From: Sediminihaliea albiluteola
GTDB taxonomy: Bacteria; Pseudomonadota; Gammaproteobacteria; Pseudomonadales; Halieaceae
Assembly: GCF_014077625.1 (NCBI RefSeq)
Contig: NZ_JACFXU010000013.1
Span: forward strand, 248,001-312,000
DNA: 64,000 nt
Reading direction: 5' to 3'
In this document: positions 61,468-64,000 of the stretch, piece after piece
Layout of the letters: each line of letters starts with the position of its first letter
Position numbering within the stretch: the stretch's first letter is position 1
Made by a program: the position numbers and the translations under genes
The notes under the pieces: model-generated
Seen by the model: only the letters and a program-made list of their open reading frames with translations
Told to the model about the DNA's origin: nothing
The model's database searches: none

Positions 61468-63996
61468 TTAGTACTCGTAGCTGAGCTCCAAGCCATAGGT
61501 GCGAGGCGGTGCATATTGCTCTGTGATCAGACCCAGAGCGCCCAAGTTGATAGCGAATGTTGGGTAGTCATCATCCAGCAGGTTTTTACCCCACAGTGTG
61601 ACTTTGAACATGCCATCGCCAGCAGGGATGTCCTGCAGACTCAAGCGGGCGTTGACCACGGTTCGCTCATCCATGCCCTGTTTGTCATAAATGACGGGTT
61701 CGCCATTGATGTTGCCAGACCACAGGGAGTTTTCAGGGTAGGCATCCTGCCAGTTAACCTGCAGGTAGCCAGTAAAGTCACCGAAGTTAGTACGTGCAAA
61801 GACGTAGTCCAGTGAGGCGCCTACCTGGTTTCCGGGGGAGGAGCGATGGGCGTTTTTGCTGCCATTGATGCAAGTATCCTGGAATTCGCCAGTGCCGCAA
61901 ACATCGGGATACTTTTCAAAGTCGCCATTGATATAGGCGTAGCTGAAGCCAACAATCAAGTCTTCAATCGGAGCGGCCAAGATCTCCAGTTCGCCACCCC
62001 AGCGCTCGGCAGAGCCGGCGTTGGTGAGCAGTGTGGTCGCGGTGCCGTCATCGGTCTTAACTTGGCTGACCTGAAGGTCATCGTACTTGTAGCCGTAAAT
62101 CGCGCCGTTGATCCGCAGGCGTCTATCCCACCAGTCGCTTTTGAAGCCGAGCTCGAGTTGTTCGATCGTTTCTTCATCGTAGGTGTTGTCGTACTGCTCA
62201 CCGTTAAAGCCACCACTGCGGTAGCCGGTGGCGTAGCGCAGGTAGGTGTTTAGTTCGTCAGTTGCCTGGAAGGCCACAGTAAAGTTACCGCTAGTGTTGC
62301 TGAAGTCTTTACTGCGACTGACCGCTCTAGCGGGTGTGACGCCAAAGGGTGACACCACTTCACCGTAGTCGTAGTCAATTCTTTTCTTTTCTTCGGTGTA
62401 GCGCAGGCCGGCAGTTAGGGCTAAGCGGTTATCGAACCAGCCCGGTGTCCATGTGGCCTGAGTAAAGGTGGCCCAAGCGTAAGTGTCGCTGTAATAGCTT
62501 TCATCTACAACACCGCCTAAAGGTGCAGCAAAGACCGCATCGCGCTCGAATGCGCCTTCATCCCAAAAACGGTAGTAGCCCAAGACATAATCCACTGTTT
62601 CGGTGGTGCCGATCATTTGTAATTCAAGCGACTTCTGCTCGTACTCAGTGCTGGTGTTTTGATTAGTGTGGTAGGCGCCGAGGTTATCAATACCATCCCA
62701 CAGGGCATCAATCGGCAAGAACTCTGTGGGGATGCCCAGCTCGTAAGCTGCGCCATAAATCTGGCCCAGGGTGCTGTGAACCAAACTGTTCATGGCGCCA
62801 ACACCATTACTGTCAAGGCTCGAATCGATGTTCTCGATATCACCATATACGAATGTTTCGAGCTCCCGTTGAGCCGCGATGCCGCGGAAGGTTACATCTC
62901 CCAGAGCACCCATATCACCCGCATCGAATGTCAGGGTGAGTGCATGACCGTCAGAGTCGTTTTTGGAAAGCGGTGTGAAGTCAGCCATACCGCTGCTAGC
63001 ACGCCCTTGGCCGCGAGCCTGTGCTTGCTCTAGGCCGCTGATGGTCTGCTGCAGGGAGGGAATCCAGCGCTCACTGATACGCGGGTCAGCAGCGGGAATT
63101 TGCGCCCATCCTTGAGCTGCGCCCAAGGTGCCACGCAAGCCATCTAGCATGCTGACATTGCCAGCTGCATCTAATGGGTTCAGACCGACTACTTGCTGCA
63201 TGGCGTTAACTTCATCGAGCTTGCTGTTGTCATAAGCGTAGTCGACAACAAAGTTGTCAGTGACGTTCAGCTGGGCTGCGAAGCGCCAAGCCTGGCGGTC
63301 CATCTCGTCGAAATCATCGCCGCCGGGGCTTTTGTTCTTGTACAGGCCATCGCGCAGGCGTGTCTGGTAGCCGAAGTTTACGGCCAGTTCACCCAAGCCT
63401 TCGCCCACTTGTCCGACCGAAGGCAAGTCCATGTTGACCTTGAATTGGCGGTAGTCATAGTTGCCGACGCTGGCGGTGGCGCGTAAGCCAAACTCACCAG
63501 TGGGCTTGCGGGTAATAAAGTTTACTGCGCCACCGGTGGAGTTACGGCCGTAGAGCGTGCCTTGTGGACCGCGCAGTACTTCTATGCGCTCCAGCTCGGC
63601 AACATCCATTGCGGAGCCGGCTTGTTTGCCGACAAATACGCCGTCAATGTAGATCCCGACAGCGGGGTCTAATGAAATATTGTTAGGTGCACCGCCAGAT
63701 ACGCCGCGCATATTCAGCGAAACAGCTGCTCGCTGGCCCGGGGCGTCGTAACCAGACATACCAGCGATTTGACCGATAAGGTCTTCACTGTTTTCGATGC
63801 CTCGGTTTTCGAGATCTGTAGTGCTCAGGGCAGTAATTGAAATAGGGGTTTCTTGGCTGGACTCCTCTCGCTTCTGGGCGGTTACTACGACCTCCTCAAG
63901 AGCGTGGCCCTGCGCCATAGTCATTGGAGCGGCGGGTATCGCTAATAGAGAGATGGCCATCGCCAAGGGGCGTGGATTAAAACAGCTTTTTTGCAT
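61468..63996 (-). CDS. TonB-dependent outer-membrane receptor (paralogue 3 of 3)
   Basis: 842 residues with start ATG at 63994-63996, four bases from the window end, so an earlier start or upstream control region cannot be seen. The signal peptide ends near MTMAQ (residue 29). LEEVVVTAQKREESSQ, a plug with VAELERIEVLRGPQGTLYGRN, and a barrel ending in LELSYEY follow. It shares the block pattern (FGDFTGYLQVNW, DDDYPTFAINLGALG) with the paralogues at 22780 and 58799. The gene is complete in the frame given. Confidence 0.94.
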   Translation of the reverse strand: MQKSCFNPRPLAMAISLLAIPAAPMTMAQGHALEEVVVTAQKREESSQETPISITALSTTDLENRGIENSEDLIGQIAGMSGYDAPGQRAAVSLNMRGVSGGAPNNISLDPAVGIYIDGVFVGKQAGSAMDVAELERIEVLRGPQGTLYGRNSTGGAVNFITRKPTGEFGLRATASVGNYDYRQFKVNMDLPSVGQVGEGLGELAVNFGYQTRLRDGLYKNKSPGGDDFDEMDRQAWRFAAQLNVTDNFVVDYAYDNSKLDEVNAMQQVVGLNPLDAAGNVSMLDGLRGTLGAAQGWAQIPAADPRISERWIPSLQQTISGLEQAQARGQGRASSGMADFTPLSKNDSDGHALTLTFDAGDMGALGDVTFRGIAAQRELETFVYGDIENIDSSLDSNGVGAMNSLVHSTLGQIYGAAYELGIPTEFLPIDALWDGIDNLGAYHTNQNTSTEYEQKSLELQMIGTTETVDYVLGYYRFWDEGAFERDAVFAAPLGGVVDESYYSDTYAWATFTQATWTPGWFDNRLALTAGLRYTEEKKRIDYDYGEVVSPFGVTPARAVSRSKDFSNTSGNFTVAFQATDELNTYLRYATGYRSGGFNGEQYDNTYDEETIEQLELGFKSDWWDRRLRINGAIYGYKYDDLQVSQVKTDDGTATTLLTNAGSAERWGGELEILAAPIEDLIVGFSYAYINGDFEKYPDVCGTGEFQDTCINGSKNAHRSSPGNQVGASLDYVFARTNFGDFTGYLQVNWQDAYPENSLWSGNINGEPVIYDKQGMDERTVVNARLSLQDIPAGDGMFKVTLWGKNLLDDDYPTFAINLGALGLITEQYAPPRTYGLELSYEY

Positions 63997-64000
63997 GTGG

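Noticed and set aside
1-64000. CRISPR array, prophage, insertion sequence or integrative element
   Set aside because: No regularly spaced repeats, transposase, integrase or phage structural genes are found; the three tRNA genes have no attachment-site duplication that I can see.

Overview
The window looks like a chromosomal segment of a free-living, probably marine, gammaproteobacterium. The GluRS (gltX), the FabY-type ketosynthase, MnmC, HrpA, QueD, the mlaA / response regulator / STAS / TerB / tal / dusA block and the number of TonB-dependent receptors all fit the Cellvibrionales/Spongiibacteraceae-Pseudomonas neighbourhood. That placement is inferred from gene content and was not tested. 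I read about 50 protein genes, three tRNAs and a few clear regulatory sites. I saw no transposase, prophage or CRISPR array.

Layout. (1) 1-9.7 kb: the first codons of an exported protein and mnmC (minus strand), a small conserved protein, a MaoC hydratase, fadD, hrpA and an MlaA-like protein. (2) 9.8-14.0 kb: a partner-switch-like pair (receiver-PP2C phosphatase plus STAS protein), convergent with TerB-like, transaldolase and dusA genes. (3) 14.2-19.1 kb: a YVTN beta-propeller protein and the ferric-iron ABC importer fbpABC, which has a good Fur box. (4) 19.2-22.4 kb: gltX, sdaA and tRNA-Ala(GGC). (5) 22.8-31.7 kb: a TonB receptor, a zinc-type CDF exporter, and a TolC/HlyD/ABC-2/ABC-2 export operon with no ATPase gene in it. 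(6) 31.8-39.8 kb: a catabolic-looking stretch with LLM flavin oxidoreductase, Nudix hydrolase, extradiol dioxygenase, nitroreductase, enoyl-CoA isomerase/hydratase and a lipoprotein penicillin-acylase-type amidase. (7) 39.8-50.3 kb: ribBX-like and thiolase operon, a GlxA-type regulator divergent from fabY, a second TonB receptor, an FkbM methyltransferase, a YdjA-type nitroreductase and a dienoyl-CoA isomerase. (8) 50.4-55.1 kb: a PpiC-like protein overlapping a HupE/UreJ protein, a lipoprotein, an esterase, a DUF3301-type protein and a LysE exporter. (9) 55.1-56.3 kb: a 1.24-kb non-coding region with a diverged 59-bp direct repeat and a cluster of DnaA-box-like sites. (10) 56.3-64 kb: queD, tRNA-Val and tRNA-Asp, a PEP-CTERM protein behind an excellent sigma-54 promoter, and two convergent TonB receptors that are paralogues of the one at 22.8 kb.

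How the genes may work together. Fatty acid activation (fadD) and accessory beta-oxidation (MaoC hydratase, enoyl-CoA and dienoyl-CoA isomerases, thiolase), ring cleavage and nitroreductases suggest use of lipids and aromatic or polycyclic compounds; the large TonB receptors could bring in such poorly soluble substrates. The most unusual items are the DnaA-box repeat region, the sigma-54-driven PEP-CTERM gene, the receiver domain that has lost its phosphorylation residues, an MlaA protein without a lipobox, the palindromes in front of the dioxygenase, and the ABC-2 export operon lacking an ATPase. No single locus is demonstrably a new system; the DnaA-box region is the strongest unexplained signal.
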